A DNA stretch of 64,000 nt, from the NCBI RefSeq assembly GCF_030272615.1, contig NC_081406.1:242599218-242663217 (forward strand), given 5' to 3'. Shown piece by piece: positions 1 through 11,165 of the stretch; positions within the stretch are counted from its first letter, which is position 1, and each line of letters opens with the position of its first letter. The notes under the pieces were generated by a model, which saw only the letters and a program-made list of their open reading frames with translations, made no database searches and was not told the DNA's origin. Position numbers and translations under genes: made by a program. Source of the DNA: Cryptomeria japonica (Eukaryota > Streptophyta > Pinopsida > Cupressales > Cupressaceae).

Positions 1-119
1 AGGGTTATTTAGTTTGAATTATTGTACCCTGGCCATGGTTCCATTTGGATCCAAGGGTCCAAATGATATCATGACCCTAGTTGGCGACCTTTATGTTTTT
101 ATGGCGAGCACTATAAAGC

Positions 120-590
120 CTTATTCACTACCTTTGGTGTTTCTCGAGTTTGCAGACCCAAACAACACCATATGACTAGTGTTGCTCATGCCTATGTATC
201 TGGGTAACACCCATGTCCTTCGTAATGTTAATAACGTAGTATTGTGTAGGTCCATTGACCTGAACAACACCTAATACTTAGGTGTTGTTCCAGCTGGTGA
301 ACCCAATGACACCTCTTTGTTATACTCTAGTACATGTCAAGTCTATAGACCCAACACACACACAGACCATTTGCAATATCATTTTGGTGTATTTCAGGCC
401 CATGAACTCGACATGCACATGTCCTTCCCCATTTTTAATGTATGTTGGGCCCATGAACCAGACTTGCACTAAATCAGTTACCCAATTTTGGTGTCAATCG
501 AGTCTATAGACCCGATTTGCACCAAAATCTCTTATGTTCTACCCTAGGTGTAAATAAAGTCTGTAGACCTAATTGACACCAACACATAGA
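120..590. repeat. Array of about nine imperfect palindromic units
   Basis: Units spaced about 35-62 bases apart share the layout GGTGT - spacer - GTCNATNGAC-like core - spacer - ACACC. The clearest is 487-526, a near-perfect 40-base palindrome centred on CTATAG; 548-583 is another. Other cores lie near 152, 195, 257, 292, 343, 405 and 455. Each unit could form a hairpin in RNA or a cruciform in DNA. The array ends about 130 bases before the first ATG of element A, so it may be that element's leader. Function is unknown. Confidence 0.7.
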
Positions 591-2502
591 AATTTCTCCA
601 AGTGTAGAGATGTGTTTCAAATGGATTACTTAGAAATTTTTCTAAGTATGAAGAAAAAAATTTATTCAAGGAGGATTTTGAAGAGCAATCTTTTCAGTAT
701 TTCTAAGGGTATTTTTCATGAAGATGTTTTCAATTAATTCAAGAGACTTTTCTTCAATCCTCAATCATAAATATCAAATGACTTCACCTTCTCCAAGCCA
801 GAAGAAGATGGATTTTAAAAAGCAAGACCTGCATCCTACTTTTCCACAATCTTCAGTGACTTCTATTATTGAACATATTAGGGATATAGAGTTAGGTCAT
901 GTTGACTTAGAAGAGTTTCTCAAAAGAGTGGGGAATCCTCCAAATTACTATTTGATAGAACCTACTATTAATAGTGGTCTTCATCAAGTGGGGACTTTTC
1001 CTATGTTAGTGCAAAATCTTGAGTTCATCCTTGCATTAGCGAATCATTTTGATCCTATGAGTAGAAGTGTTAAGGATGCAGATGGGAATAAAGTGTTGGT
1101 CCTAGATGAAGATTTATTTGATTCATTTTTCAAGTGGCTAGACATAGATTCTTTTGCCAATCTGGATATGGAATCAACTGAAGTATATTATGAGAAGAAT
1201 TCAAATAAGCATAGAAAGAATACTAATGATAACTAGTTGAAAACTCCTAAGCTGACCATTGCAAGGTAGCCCAATACAATTCATAGGAGAGACTTCATAG
1301 AGGAGGTGAATGATCTAATTACCCTCCTAAGAAGAGTAAAAGATTTTCCCACCTCAGATACATATTATCCTTGGATGTATCAGTACATTCATGTCATATG
1401 GAAAAACAATAAGATAATATTTTAGGGTAGGCAAATCAGTGATGCTCTATGTGACTAGCTCACCAAGGTCCCTACTACTCTGAGCTTTATGTGACCTCAT
1501 ACTTGGTGTATGTTACGGTAGCTATGAGGATTTTCAAGGTTTATCTACAAAACGAGATCAAAGATCTGTTCCTTTTTGGAAATATTACGCACAATTGACT
1601 TTGAAGAAAATTCAGTACCATTTTAGAAGAATCAATGATCCATTCTTTGGCCATTTCTTCTATTTATTTGATAATAGTCTTGAAGACAAAAGATTTTCTG
1701 ACCAGGTTTGGGAAATGGTTAACAAATATGGATGCATGTTTCTCTAGTTTCCTACTTTCACTTACCTAAGGGTCGGTTATTTTGATGATCAACCATTCAT
1801 GCTCCTTAGGTATCCATGATGGAATTAGCACGACAAATGGTTTATTTTTATGACAGGCAGTCAAGTTCACACAGGCTAGGTTTCAAGTTTTCTTTATCCA
1901 TTGGCAAGTACTCAATCAATTCAGTTTTCAAAGCCAGGGCCATGGATGAGGAGATAAGAAGAGTCACAGTGATATTATTCAGGGCTCGAAAAGATTTTGA
2001 TTATAGGAACATGAAAAACAAATTGAAAAGGGCTTATAATCATGTTCACTAGATTGAAGATGTGTGGATAGATCACAAAATAGAAAAAGAGATTAGGAAA
2101 CTTGATTATCATTGTCTTACCAAAGAGAAAATAATCAATTTTAATTGGTCTACTATACCAAAAGATTTTGAAGATGATGGTAGTATTCTTGAACCTGCAT
2201 ATGAAACTAAGAAGATTGAAGGTTCTTCTCTCCCTTTGATCTAATGGTCACATAAGGAAGTTGTGTCCATAAGAGCCCATTTTCAAAAGATCCTTGCAAA
2301 CACAAATGTATGGCTTGCTTCAAAGGGCATTTAGCTTGAGGATTTTTATACAGGATCAAAAGAAGATATTGTCAGGCCAATTGGGAAGAAGTTAGAATTG
2401 AGGACAAAGAACAAACAAGATCCCAATGCCCCGATTGTTGCTCCTAGATTCAAGTGTACAGGAGGTAACTTGCGTAAAGGAAAAGAGTAAGCAGAGACAC
2501 AT

Positions 2503-3063
2503 GCTCCTAGTACTCAAGAAGAAAAGGAGTTGGAAGTTTTAGGTGAAGACTTAGATTATGAGCCACCTTATTTAGATATTGAAGATCAACCTACAAAAGA
2601 AGAGCATGTTGAGGAACAAGAAGAGGAATTTGATGAAGAAAGTATGCCAGAGACTTCAAAGGATAGAGTACTAAAGAAGATTTCAGAGTGCTCCTAGTAC
2701 TCAAGAAGAAAAGGAGTTGGAAGTTTTAGGTGAAGACTTAGATTATGAGCCACCTTATTTAGATATTAAAGATCAACCTACAAAAGAAGAGCATGTTGAG
2801 GAACAAGAAGAGGAATTTGATGAAGAAAGTTTGCTAGAGACTTCAAAGGATAGAATACTAAAGAAGATTTCAGAGTGCTCCTAGTACTCAAGAAGAAAAG
2901 GAGTTGAAAGTTTTAGGTGAAGACTTAGATTATGAGCCACCTTATTTAGATATTGAAGATCAAGCTACAAAAGAAGAGCATGTTGAGGAACAAGAAGAGG
3001 AATTTGATGAAGAAAGTCTACCAGAGACTTCAAAGGATAGAGTACTAAAGAAGATTTCAAAGC
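2503..3063 (+). repeat. 187-bp tandem triplication inside element A
   Basis: Three copies begin at 2503, 2690 and 2877, each starting GCTCCTAGTACTCAAGAAG and encoding an acidic segment with EDLDYEPPYLDIEDQ. The period of 187 is not a multiple of three, so each extra copy shifts the reading frame by one base. Two extra copies (374 bases) shift it by two, exactly the offset between the upstream and downstream open frames. The triplication therefore broke an ORF that was previously continuous. Confidence 0.92.
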
Positions 3064-4087
3064 AAGCTTCTCAAGCACCCAGCCTAGTAATTGTCATTTC
3101 ATCCTCACAGGTTTCTATTCCTACCTTTGTTTCTTTTGGATCAACTATTTCATTTGTACCCACAACTTCTATTTTTGAGTCAGTACTTGTTGGAACCACC
3201 CCTAGTAATGTTGTCCATGTGCTCATTAATGAATCTGCATTATAAACTTCCCAAGACAACATTATTAATGTCTTTTCCTCTTTACCAGAAGTAACATCCA
3301 ATATGCTCGATGATTTTGATAAGTTCCTGGTAGAAACTGGTTCCAAGCCCAATGAGTCATCTATTGAGAATTCTTCTTCTGCAGTTGTTACTACCTCTAC
3401 TTCACCTATATTAGCCATTGTTTCTTAGAGTCAAGGGATTGCATCTGAAACACTAGTTTTTGGTTCTAAATGTTTTTCTATACTTCCCCCATGGTTGCTT
3501 ACAAATACACCCAAAAGAAAGAAACAGGCAATTTCTCTCGATGAGCTTGATTGTGGCCAATTAGTTCTTGTGAAGCCGAAAACTATCAAGAATGCCAAAA
3601 TTATCTCAATGATAAGAATTGACCAAGCCAGGCTTAAGTATGTTGAGATTGCAGAACCTCCCTTGGATAAGAATGTAGATGAGGTTTGAGCAGAAGATTA
3701 TATTGTGAAAAGAGTAGATCTTGGAAAACAAACTCATGATGGTGCAAAGCAGGATGCACAAGAGGCCTTCCAATTTCTTATTGTCAAATATGATGAGGAA
3801 AATATTAAGAAAGAGAATCTCAAGGCTCAAGTGGAATTTCATACTAATGTTTTAATAAAAATCACTAAGTCCATTAAGATATTTGAGCCAAAAACATCGT
3901 TAATTGATGAAACAAACATCAAGAAAGCTGAGAAGCTCACCTCAAGGAGTACTACAGTGGGTGAGTGGATGGATAGGATGGAAAGTCAAGGAACACACCT
4001 TTTGACTTCAACAACCAAGTTAGTTGACAACTTTCAGAGTTTTGAATCTAAATTTGATACAATATTTTTTATTACGGGAAAAATAGG

Positions 4088-4095
4088 TTTTGAAG
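4088..4095. repeat. Target-site duplication of the LINE, left copy (TTTTGAAG)
   Basis: The same eight bases recur at 31084-31091. Joining the element A codon frame ending GGT TTT GAA G at 4095 to CT TGA CTC at 31092 keeps the frame, apart from one TGA explainable as mutated CGA. This supports these positions as the LINE boundaries. Eight bases is at the short end for L1-type insertions. Confidence 0.7.
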
Positions 4096-4252
4096 GGATC
4101 CTAAAACCCTTTACAATAGATCCTTAAAAGATAAGAGCATTAATAAACAAGAAAATACATTCTGCAAAAAAAAACCACCACACAAAAACTAGCATGAAAG
4201 CCCAACAAAACCAGCAACATCCAACCAAAACAGAAAAAAGACAAAAGACAAA

Positions 4253-5787
4253 TTACTTAATGTTTTTAAGGGCATTAGCCAAGTTTTTGCTAATCCCTTG
4301 CAAATCTTTAATATTATCCCTGAGCATTGGGATTTGCTTGGAAGAGGCCAGAGCAACTTTTTTCATACTTGCCCTAGTCCTTTTTGTCGCGCCACCAGAA
4401 GCACTTTCCACATTCCCTGCCTCAATAGCATCCTCATCAACATCTAGGTCCACAACAAGTTTGGAAGTGCTAGAGCCATCAAGGAACTTGGAAATTTCCT
4501 CCATATTCCTAGTCATAGAGGTAAGGATATCTAGAATCATAACCAAAAAGTTCTTCATGGTTGCCTTTCCTTCCTCCAACTTACTAATCTGAGCTTCCAG
4601 CTTCTCCACTTTTTCCTCCATAACCTTTTTCCACTGCTCCTGGTTACTTTCATCTTTCTTTCCCTGCTCTTCCTGCTGCTTATCAATTTTTTCTAGTTTC
4701 TTGATTCTTTCACATACCCACCTATCAAAACCCATTTGAGCCTCAGACTGGTTTTTGAGTTTATCCAAAATAATCCCATCTCCAGCTTTATCATGTTCCC
4801 TGCTCATTTCCTCCTTATCCTTCTCCTGCTCAGTTTTCATTTCCCTTTCCTCCTTAGTAATCTGATTGTCCTGCTCCTCTATAGGCTGGTTGTTAACATT
4901 ACCAATACTCACACTGTGGGTAGGGCTATTCTAATCAGAAACATCCTCTGGTACTCCTTCCTCTTCCCCCACTTCCTCTTCTTTCCAGCTCTCCTCTTCA
5001 TCAGACTCATCAGTCTCCATCTCACTTCCATCTTTTCCCATATCCTCAGAATCAACCTCTGTATCCTTTTGTTTACCCATGTCCTCTTGAATTTTCTCCA
5101 TAGTGTCTTTTTTAACCTTTTTGCTTTGTATCAACTCATCCTTACTGGGCCCACATTTCTTAATTTTCCTCTTTCCTTTCCCCGGCGACACCGACAACCT
5201 TTTGTTTTCTTGAATATCCAAAATCTTGCAATGCTCATAAATGAGCAAGATAAGGTTGTAATGAAGCACAGAAGAAGATGGGTTCTTGCTATGCTTGTTC
5301 AAAGACCGTGACAGAGACCTAAAAAGGTAATAGGGCAGAGAAATCCTCTTCTCATGTCTAAAGTGATTTAGAAGCACAAAATGATAGGTGTGGACCCTGG
5401 TGAAATGACCCTCCACAGTAATATATTCCATAATTGCATTAAGCACACAACCCTATATTTTTTTGATATTAGAAGCATCATAATACTCCCCAGAATCTTT
5501 TCCTAATTTCGCTCTCTCCTTCTCTTTATGCGGAAAAAGATTCACTGCATTATTAGACACTTTCAGGTCCCTAAAGAAATTATACCAGAATGGGGCATAC
5601 CTGTGACCGTCGAAATGAGGTCCGCATCCAACTTGAATCTAGCATCATGAATTTTGAAGGAGCCATTTTTCCAATTTTCAGTAACTTTGGTAACCGCTAG
5701 GTTAACTCTTCTTTTATCATAGTCTACCAATTTTTCCATGAAATGCGTCATGAATCCCTTCTTCAGCTTTGTCCATACCTTAGGCAT
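4253..5787 (-). pseudogene. LINE ORF3: unknown protein with VTGMP segment, HF(V)LLNHFRH segment and charged coiled-coil tail
   Basis: This ORF starts at the ATG at 5787, 226 bases after the RNase H stop, on the same strand as the LINE. The first frame (5787-5563) has LISTVTGMPHSG. A one-base shift near 5575 leads to the second frame, which holds YITVEGHFTRVHTYHFVLLN and ISLPYYLFRSL, then a basic patch (KGKRKIKK), then strongly acidic stretches (DESDEEESWKEEE). Beyond a stop at 4928-4930 (CAG to TAG) comes a K/E/Q-rich coiled coil ending at 4253. It would be about 510 residues if unbroken. The family is one I associate with uncharacterised repeat-linked plant proteins; I cannot give a function. 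Position inside the LINE target duplications argues that it travels with the LINE. The alternative is an older or captured gene caught at the 3' end. Confidence 0.6.
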
Positions 5788-6013
5788 CTCCTACCATCTG
5801 GAAATATTATCAGGTTACTCTCTTCTTAGATCCCCCCCCCCCATTTTAGAATTCATTTTACAATTTATCTGCTTCTACAAATTCAGAGCTTTCTTCCAAA
5901 TGACACTCGGCTTTTTGAAAATGCACACCCACAAAGCATGCGAAAATTTAATATTCTTGTTTAGGAATCTGCCCTTCTGATGTGCTATCTTTACCTTTCT
6001 AATAATTTCATGA

Positions 6014-7249
6014 TTAATCATTAATACTTCCATGATTAACGTGTGGTCCTTCTTTCCCCATAAATATGTCCTTTCTAATGAGTTCTTTAATATTAAAATC
6101 AATATTAACTTCCCCATTCCATATGCTTTGAGCTTCGGAAATAACGCCAAGGTTAGCAAGGTCATCCGCTACAATATTTTTTTCCCTAAAAGCATGCTCA
6201 ATAATAATTGATTTAAAGCTTGAAATAATTTCTCTAGCTTTAAAAATAATATTTTCTATAGTCCACGAAGGCTCAACTTCTCCCTTAAGGCATTTAATAA
6301 TGTTAAGAGAGTCTCCCTCCAACCATAGATTATCATGATTGAGATTTTTAGCTATAATCAAAGTATTCAGTGTCGTTGAGGCTTTAGCATAATGACTAGT
6401 TTGGTTATCCAAAGGGCCAGCAACAGCCACAAGGCAACTTCCAGCAAAATTCCTGACAATGCCCCCATAACCAACTTTCCCAGGATTTCCCTTAGAAGCC
6501 CCATCAAAGTTGGCCTTGATCCATCCCTAGGAAGGAAAGCACTATAAAAGACCATCCCTACCCTTATCCTTATTGTTTCTATTATTGGAGAGGTTCCAAC
6601 TTTCATTAAAGTCTTCTTTAGCAGCTAAACCATTATCAATACCATATAAACATTCATAGATCCCTCTATAGATTTTATCCACCACCACTTCAGGGTTCGT
6701 ACTTTTTTCCCTAAAAATCTTGTTGTTATGCTCCTTCTAGATGTTCCATATGACAATAGGGAGAGTTGGTTTTCAAAGCTCAACATTCTTAGAATTGGAA
6801 CTAGGGCAATACCATTGCTCCCAAAACTCTTCCAGAGAGTTCGGGAAAACCCAACTCAACTTCCACCTACTAAAAATAATATTCCAAATTTCCTGACTGA
6901 AATTGCACTAGTAGAGGATATGGAAAGAAGACTCCTCCTCGCTGTAGCAAAAAGAACACCTGTTAGGAAAAAAAAATCCACGCTTATGGAGATTATCAAG
7001 AGTTAGCACCTAATTCTGGATAAAAATCTAAAAGAAGATATTAATTTTGGGCATCAACTTCTTTATCCGCACTTTAGCGCATAAAGGGATCTCTTCCGAA
7101 ACTTTGTAATGGATAGACACCGCTAAAGACACAGAATATTTCCCATCAAAAGTTTCCCTCCAAAGCAAACAATCCTCGGAATGCTCCATAAAGATTTTGG
7201 AAGAAAGCAAGATCTCCAAAAATTTTAATCCCAGACAAATTTGGCCGAA
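6014..7249 (-). pseudogene. LINE ORF2 C-terminus: zf-RVT region and RNase H domain
   Basis: The frame follows directly from the reverse transcriptase block. Around 7220-6900 lie a WRETFDGKYSVSLA segment and a Cys/His-containing zf-RVT-like stretch with CSFCYSEEESSFHILY. RNase H begins near 6530 with FDGASKGNPGK (first catalytic Asp), followed by GYGGIVRNFAG and LWLEGDSLNII (a later catalytic Asp). The usual catalytic Glu, in a motif like NEAEA, reads SHYAKA here, a Glu-to-Lys change consistent with G-to-A mutation. The domain ends at a stop at 6014. It would have degraded the RNA strand after reverse transcription. Several stops and a frame change near 6430-6480 make it non-functional. Confidence 0.8.
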
Positions 7250-8113
7250 CTAAATCCACTTCCCATTTCTCCAGTAGTCTCTAACAAGGTCTCCATACTT
7301 GCTTTTGAACCAATCTTTCCATTCATTAAGAATGGGGATTTCCTCCAACGGTTTATCCGTTAGCCATCTGTCCTCCCAGAATCTAATAATTCTCCCATTC
7401 CCCAATTTCCACTTTCTTCCAGCTACAGCCCAAGCTTTAGCTGTTTGAATTGCATTCCAAATTGCAGAGCCTTCTACAAGAAAAGAATTTTTCATAAATT
7501 CTTCCTCAGATGGTTCCATGTGAAGGTAGTTCTTTTTCCAAATTGAATTCCATTCCCTTTCCTCCCCTTTCATTCTCCAAATTTGTTTAGCTAACAAGGC
7601 ATTATTCATAGTTATAATGTTCCTTAATCCCAAACCCCCAAAAGCCTTAGGAGTACAAATATTATTCTAGGCAATAAGGGGGATTCTATTTTTATCTTCC
7701 ACTCCCGACCATAAGAATTTTTTTTGAATTCTTTCAATGGCCTCAACAAACTTCCTGGGGATTTTGAACAAACTAAGGGCATAGATAGGCAAATTTTGAA
7801 GGGTAGATTTCAGCAACGTCACCTTACCCGCTTGGCTAAGGAGGGCTCCTTTCCATCCAGCCAGTTTGGAATTGAACCTATCAACCAGCTTCATCTAGAA
7901 ATTCTTCAAAGGCTTTAAGCACAGAGGGAGACCCAAATAAGTAGAAGGGAACTTAGCAATTTTACATCCAAGTATTATTTCAATCCTTCTTTGTCTATCC
8001 ACAGGGGTATTGATGAAGAACAAAGAACTCTTATCCCAATTTATTTTTTGACCAGAAGCAGCTTCATAGGAATCCATAGCACTCTTCATATTTCTCGCTT
8101 CTCTTATGGTATC
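7250..8113 (-). pseudogene. LINE ORF2 reverse transcriptase, C-terminal half
   Basis: On the minus strand this continues the reverse transcriptase directly from 27400, beyond the gypsy insertion; five bases (GATAC) are duplicated at the junction. The sequence contains ASGQKINWDKSSLFF, YLGLPLCLK and AGWKGALLSQAGKVTLLKS, all typical of the thumb and C-terminal part of plant L1 reverse transcriptases, and then FGGLGLRN and WAVAGRKWKLGNG. Stops at 7895 and near 7664 separate the open pieces, which otherwise lie in order. It is interrupted between the catalytic FVDD and this segment, so no active enzyme could be made. Confidence 0.85.
8109..8113. repeat. Target-site duplication of the Tat gypsy element, left copy (GTATC)
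   Basis: The identical five bases are at 27396-27400. Both copies lie in the same LINE reverse-transcriptase codons on the minus strand (GATAC), which confirms that one insertion split the LINE. Confidence 0.93.
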
Positions 8114-9998
8114 TGTAGACACCTAAAATTGTCTCATTGGTCATGTACTGATTATTCTTCTAATTAATTAAATAATTATTTAATTAAGTTAATTAATCTT
8201 ATTCTTCTAATTTCATATTTCTTCATCATCTTACTAATTATTCTATATTCTATCTCTTTCATCATTTAATCATTTTAAACCATTTTCTAAATATTAATTA
8301 AATATTTATTATTTAATTAATTCTGATTAATTCCCTAATTTAAATAATCTTTATTATTTAAATAAATTAATTCTCAATTTCTATCTCTAATCATCTAGTC
8401 ATTCAACCATTTTCAAAATATTAATTAAATATTTATTATTTAATTAATTATGATTTAATCCTTTAAATTAAATAATCTTTATTATTTAATTAAATTTTAT
8501 TTCTAAATAATTAAATAGTTTCTTTAAATTATTTAATTAACTGATTAATTCTTCTAATTCTCCAATTCCAAATCCCCAAATTCTAATTTCATTTAATTTC
8601 ATATTCTTCTAATTTCTTCCAAATTCAATTACATGTGCATGATTTCAAAAACCAAATTGAAAATCAAAGTCAAGTTCTAAATATATTCAAATGCTAAATT
8701 GAATTAAAATAAATTCAATTATTTGAATAAATCTCATGCAAAGATTAAATTGAAAATCTAAGTCTAAGTGCAAGCACATGCTAAATTAATTAATTCAATC
8801 AATTAATTAATTAAATCTTTTATCTCTTCAACTTCTATTTCCATCTTTTAGTTAGCTTTTTCTGAATTAAGCTTTCTTTGTCATCTTCTTTATTTCCTCC
8901 AATCATTCTTTTTCTTCCTTCAGTCAGCTTTTTCTCAATCAGTTGACTCAATTAATCTATTCAATATATTATGTTTCACTCCTACAATCAGCAGTTCAAC
9001 TATCAATTTCCATGTGAGCTCACCTGAGTTCCACCTCTTGATCAATCTGTTCCACCTTTCAATCAATCTTCTCCAAAATTCTATAAATTAAGCATTCAAT
9101 CTCCATTTTCAATCATCACGGACTTTGAATCTTTGTGTCACTTGCAGATTACCAGCGCAATATCTAATTCTTCTAATTCTCCAATGCCAAATCCCCAAAT
9201 TCTAATTTCATTTAATTTCATATTCTTCTAATTTCTTCCAAATTCAATTACATGTGCATGATTTCAAAAACCAAATTGAAAATCAAAGTCAAGTTCTAAA
9301 TATATTCAAATGCTAAATTCAATTAGAATAAATTCAATTATTTGAATAAATCTCATGCAAAGATTTAATTGAAAATCTAAGTCTAAGTGCAAGCACATGC
9401 TAAATTAATTAATTCAATCAATTAATTAATTCAATCATTTATCTCTTCAACTTCTATTTCCGTCTTTTAGTTAGCTTTTTCTGAATTAAGCTTTCTTTGT
9501 CATCTTCTTTATTTCCTCCAATCATTCTTTTTCTTCCTTCAATCAACTTTTTCTCAATCAGTTGACTCAATTAATCTATTCAATCTATTTGGTTTCACTC
9601 CTACAATCAACAGTTCAACTATTACTTTCCATGTGAGCTCACCTGAGTTCCACCTCTTGATCAATTTGTTCCACCTTTCAATCAATCTTCTCCAAAAATC
9701 TATAAATTAAGCATTCAATCTCCATTTTCCATAATCACGAACTTTGAATCTTTGTGTCACTTGCAGGTTACCAGCTCAATATCTAAGAGCCATCATACCA
9801 CAGAGAAGAGAAGAGCAATGGAAGCTATATGCAATCTTGGAATAGGGAATTTGATTTGAACTATTTTAATTCCTATTTGTTTAATATTGCATTATTTCAT
9901 TGTCTTGTTTGTTATAATTCTTTGATTAGATAGGGATTCGTGATTTCCCTTTGTTTCTAATGGATTATTGTTATTAAGATGAATTTTACATGCACACA
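8114..9998 (+). repeat. 5' LTR of the Tat element (1885 bp, internally duplicated)
   Basis: It starts TGTAGACACC and ends TGCACACA. The first 430 bases are A+T-rich with many ATTTAATTAATT stretches. It is 611 bases longer than the 3' LTR because of a tandem duplication. CTATAAATTAAG, a TATA-like sequence, occurs about 9082 and again about 9700, upstream of a conserved CACTTGCAG, so the likely promoter region is present twice. Confidence 0.92.
8547..9784 (+). repeat. 619-bp tandem duplication within the 5' LTR
   Basis: Copies are 8547-9165 and 9166-9784, with a constant offset of 619 bases from AATTCTTCTAATTCTCCAA to ACCAGCGCAATATC / ACCAGCTCAATATC. The 3' LTR has only one copy. Since LTRs are identical at insertion, the duplication most simply arose after insertion, for example by unequal exchange. 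Confidence 0.9.
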
Positions 9999-10001
9999 TT
10001 T

Positions 10002-10020
10002 TGGTGAACCCGACGTGAAA
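10002..10020 (+). other. Primer-binding site of the Tat element
   Basis: TGGTGAACCCGACGTG begins four bases after the LTR end, at the expected place for pairing with the 3' CCA end of a tRNA. It is not the common initiator-methionine type; I did not assign the tRNA. Confidence 0.7.
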
Positions 10021-10115
10021 CACAACTAACTTACCTTCTCTATTCTCTATGTAATTTTTGCAGGTTGTACGGATTTTTGCTTTTTTTTTACACATTTCGA
10101 GAACAGATATTCCAT

Positions 10116-10269
10116 GATGCAATCACGATTACATCGTCCCGCAATCACATAGACAGCATCACACATTCAACCCCTTGAGGTCACGCATTCACTCTGACAG
10201 GGTTACGCAATCGCCCTGTTCAGATCACACAATTGCCCTTTCCGGAATACGCATTCGCAGGGAAAACTG
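10116..10269 (+). repeat. 22-bp motif array in the leader, cluster 1
   Basis: Seven units of consensus YACRCAWTCRNYC start at 10116, 10138, 10160, 10182, 10204, 10226 and 10248, exactly 22 bases apart. The 9-base cores (for example TACGCATTC, CACACATTC, TACGCAATC) are conserved while the spacers vary. Confidence 0.9.
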
Positions 10270-10377
10270 TTGTCTAATTTTTTATTCTGTCTATTATTTG
10301 ATCTGTCTATTTCTATCTAAAATTGGGTTAATCTTGGATCAAACTGCTTCTATTTTATGATTTGATTATAACAGTTT

Positions 10378-10632
10378 ATGGCAAGAAAAGTACAGTTAAG
10401 GATTTCAGGTGCAAGAAGGATGAAACAACAAAGAAGAGAAGCCAAACACTATCAAAAGGTTCTCCAGGCAGAAAAAATGATACAAGATTTGGAAGAGCAA
10501 CTGGCCTTTGATAGATATAATAGCTTAGTTCTTTCTTATCAAGTTAAATATGATCTAATCAATATTGAATGGATGATTAGAGATTTGGCTAGGGCTTCAC
10601 AATTGGTTTTGCAAGTTTCTAACCGGGTTTAG
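10378..10632 (+). CDS. Small basic leader ORF (84 aa), unknown
   Basis: This ORF lies between the two clusters of the 22-bp motif. It starts ATG with a basic N-terminus (RKVQLRISGARRMKQQRR) and continues as a probable coiled coil (QAEKMIQDLEEQL). No homologue is recognised. Ogre-type elements are known to carry an extra ORF upstream of gag, but this one is far shorter than those I know of. It may be a chance ORF; its intactness among decayed frames and its K/R-then-E composition are the only arguments for coding. Confidence 0.35.
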   Translation: MARKVQLRISGARRMKQQRREAKHYQKVLQAEKMIQDLEEQLAFDRYNSLVLSYQVKYDLINIEWMIRDLARASQLVLQVSNRV

Positions 10633-10673
10633 TTTTCTTTTATTTTTTAATTTTTTGTTGTCTGCATGTCTGT

Positions 10674-10827
10674 CACGTAATTGACCTGTTAGTGCTACGC
10701 AATCGATCGGGTATCATCACGCATTCAATCTGTCAGAATTACGCATTCGCTCTATCAGGTTCACACATTCGGTCTATAAGTATCACACAATCGAACAAGT
10801 ATTGTTACGCATTCGCTTATGTCAAGT
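10674..10827 (+). repeat. 22-bp motif array in the leader, cluster 2
   Basis: Seven more units of the same motif start at 10674, 10696, 10718, 10740, 10762, 10784 and 10806, again exactly 22 bases apart. Cluster 2 begins about 40 bases after the stop of the small ORF. Confidence 0.9.
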
Positions 10828-10918
10828 TGTGAGTTTCTATTTTTTGTTAGTTTGATTTTACTACTAATCTCTTGTTTACAACTTGTGGTGGATTTACAGA
10901 AAGGATTAGATTAGTATT

Positions 10919-11165
10919 TTTGCATGTATCATCTAACACTTCATCTTTTGGTGTTTAAAATCAACAACAGTTAAAATGGACATGCATGGATAATCTCACA
11001 CTTCGTTGTTTGGTGCTTAAAATAAACATGGGCTAAAATTGACATGCATGTATCTCACACATTGTCTTTTGGTGCTTAAAATCAACAAATGGTTAAAATT
11101 GACATGTATGCTTTCATATTTCGATTTGGTGTTTAAAATGGACATGCACATGTGTATTCAACACC
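10919..11165 (+). repeat. About 60-bp tandem repeat, four units
   Basis: Units share TTTGGTGYTTAAAAT followed by GACATGCATG; the GACATG boxes are at 10979, 11041, 11101 and 11141. The last unit is shortened to 40 bases. It is non-coding leader sequence. Confidence 0.75.

Larger units (their letters stand above)
718..4095 (+). pseudogene. Element A, N-terminal and central part of a large decayed ORF
   Basis: I do not recognise the function. Reading from the ATG at 718, one frame runs to about 2690 with stops at 1234, 2242 and elsewhere that are each one C-to-T (or G-to-A) change from a Gln, Arg or Trp codon. After the 187-base triplication the frame resumes in register to 4095. Residues 1-170 contain a conserved-looking stretch with PPNYYLIEPTI and FKWLDIDSFANLD. 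The centre (about 2500-3060) is very acidic (E/D-rich) and is followed by a Ser/Thr-rich linker, then by a charged, probably coiled-coil segment (3705-4095) with WMDRMES. A LINE interrupts it at 4095 and the frame continues at 31092. Such long ORFs resemble uncharacterised repeat-associated proteins of conifers; that likeness is from memory, not from a search. Confidence 0.6.

Noticed and set aside
3071-3418. 115-codon minus-strand ORF
   Set aside because: It overlaps the Ser/Thr-rich plus-strand linker of element A, which continues a longer frame.
4736-5311. 191-codon plus-strand ORF, very hydrophobic
   Set aside because: It is the reverse of the charged LINE ORF3; Glu/Lys-rich codons read backwards give Phe/Leu/Ser-rich frames.
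5820-5850. Run of C as the LINE poly(A)/3' end
   Set aside because: It is a C-run (G-run on the minus strand) between RNase H and ORF3, not an A tail, and the target duplication places the LINE end at 4096.
6728-7006. 92-codon plus-strand ORF
   Set aside because: It lies opposite the LINE zf-RVT region, whose minus-strand motifs are clear; this frame has no motif of its own.
8160-8560. Simple A+T microsatellite unrelated to the LTR
   Set aside because: The same stretch occurs at the corresponding place in the 3' LTR, so it is LTR sequence.
10002-10020. Initiator-methionine primer site for the Tat element
   Set aside because: The sequence TGGTGAACCCGACGTG does not match TGGTATCAGAGC; the tRNA was left unassigned.
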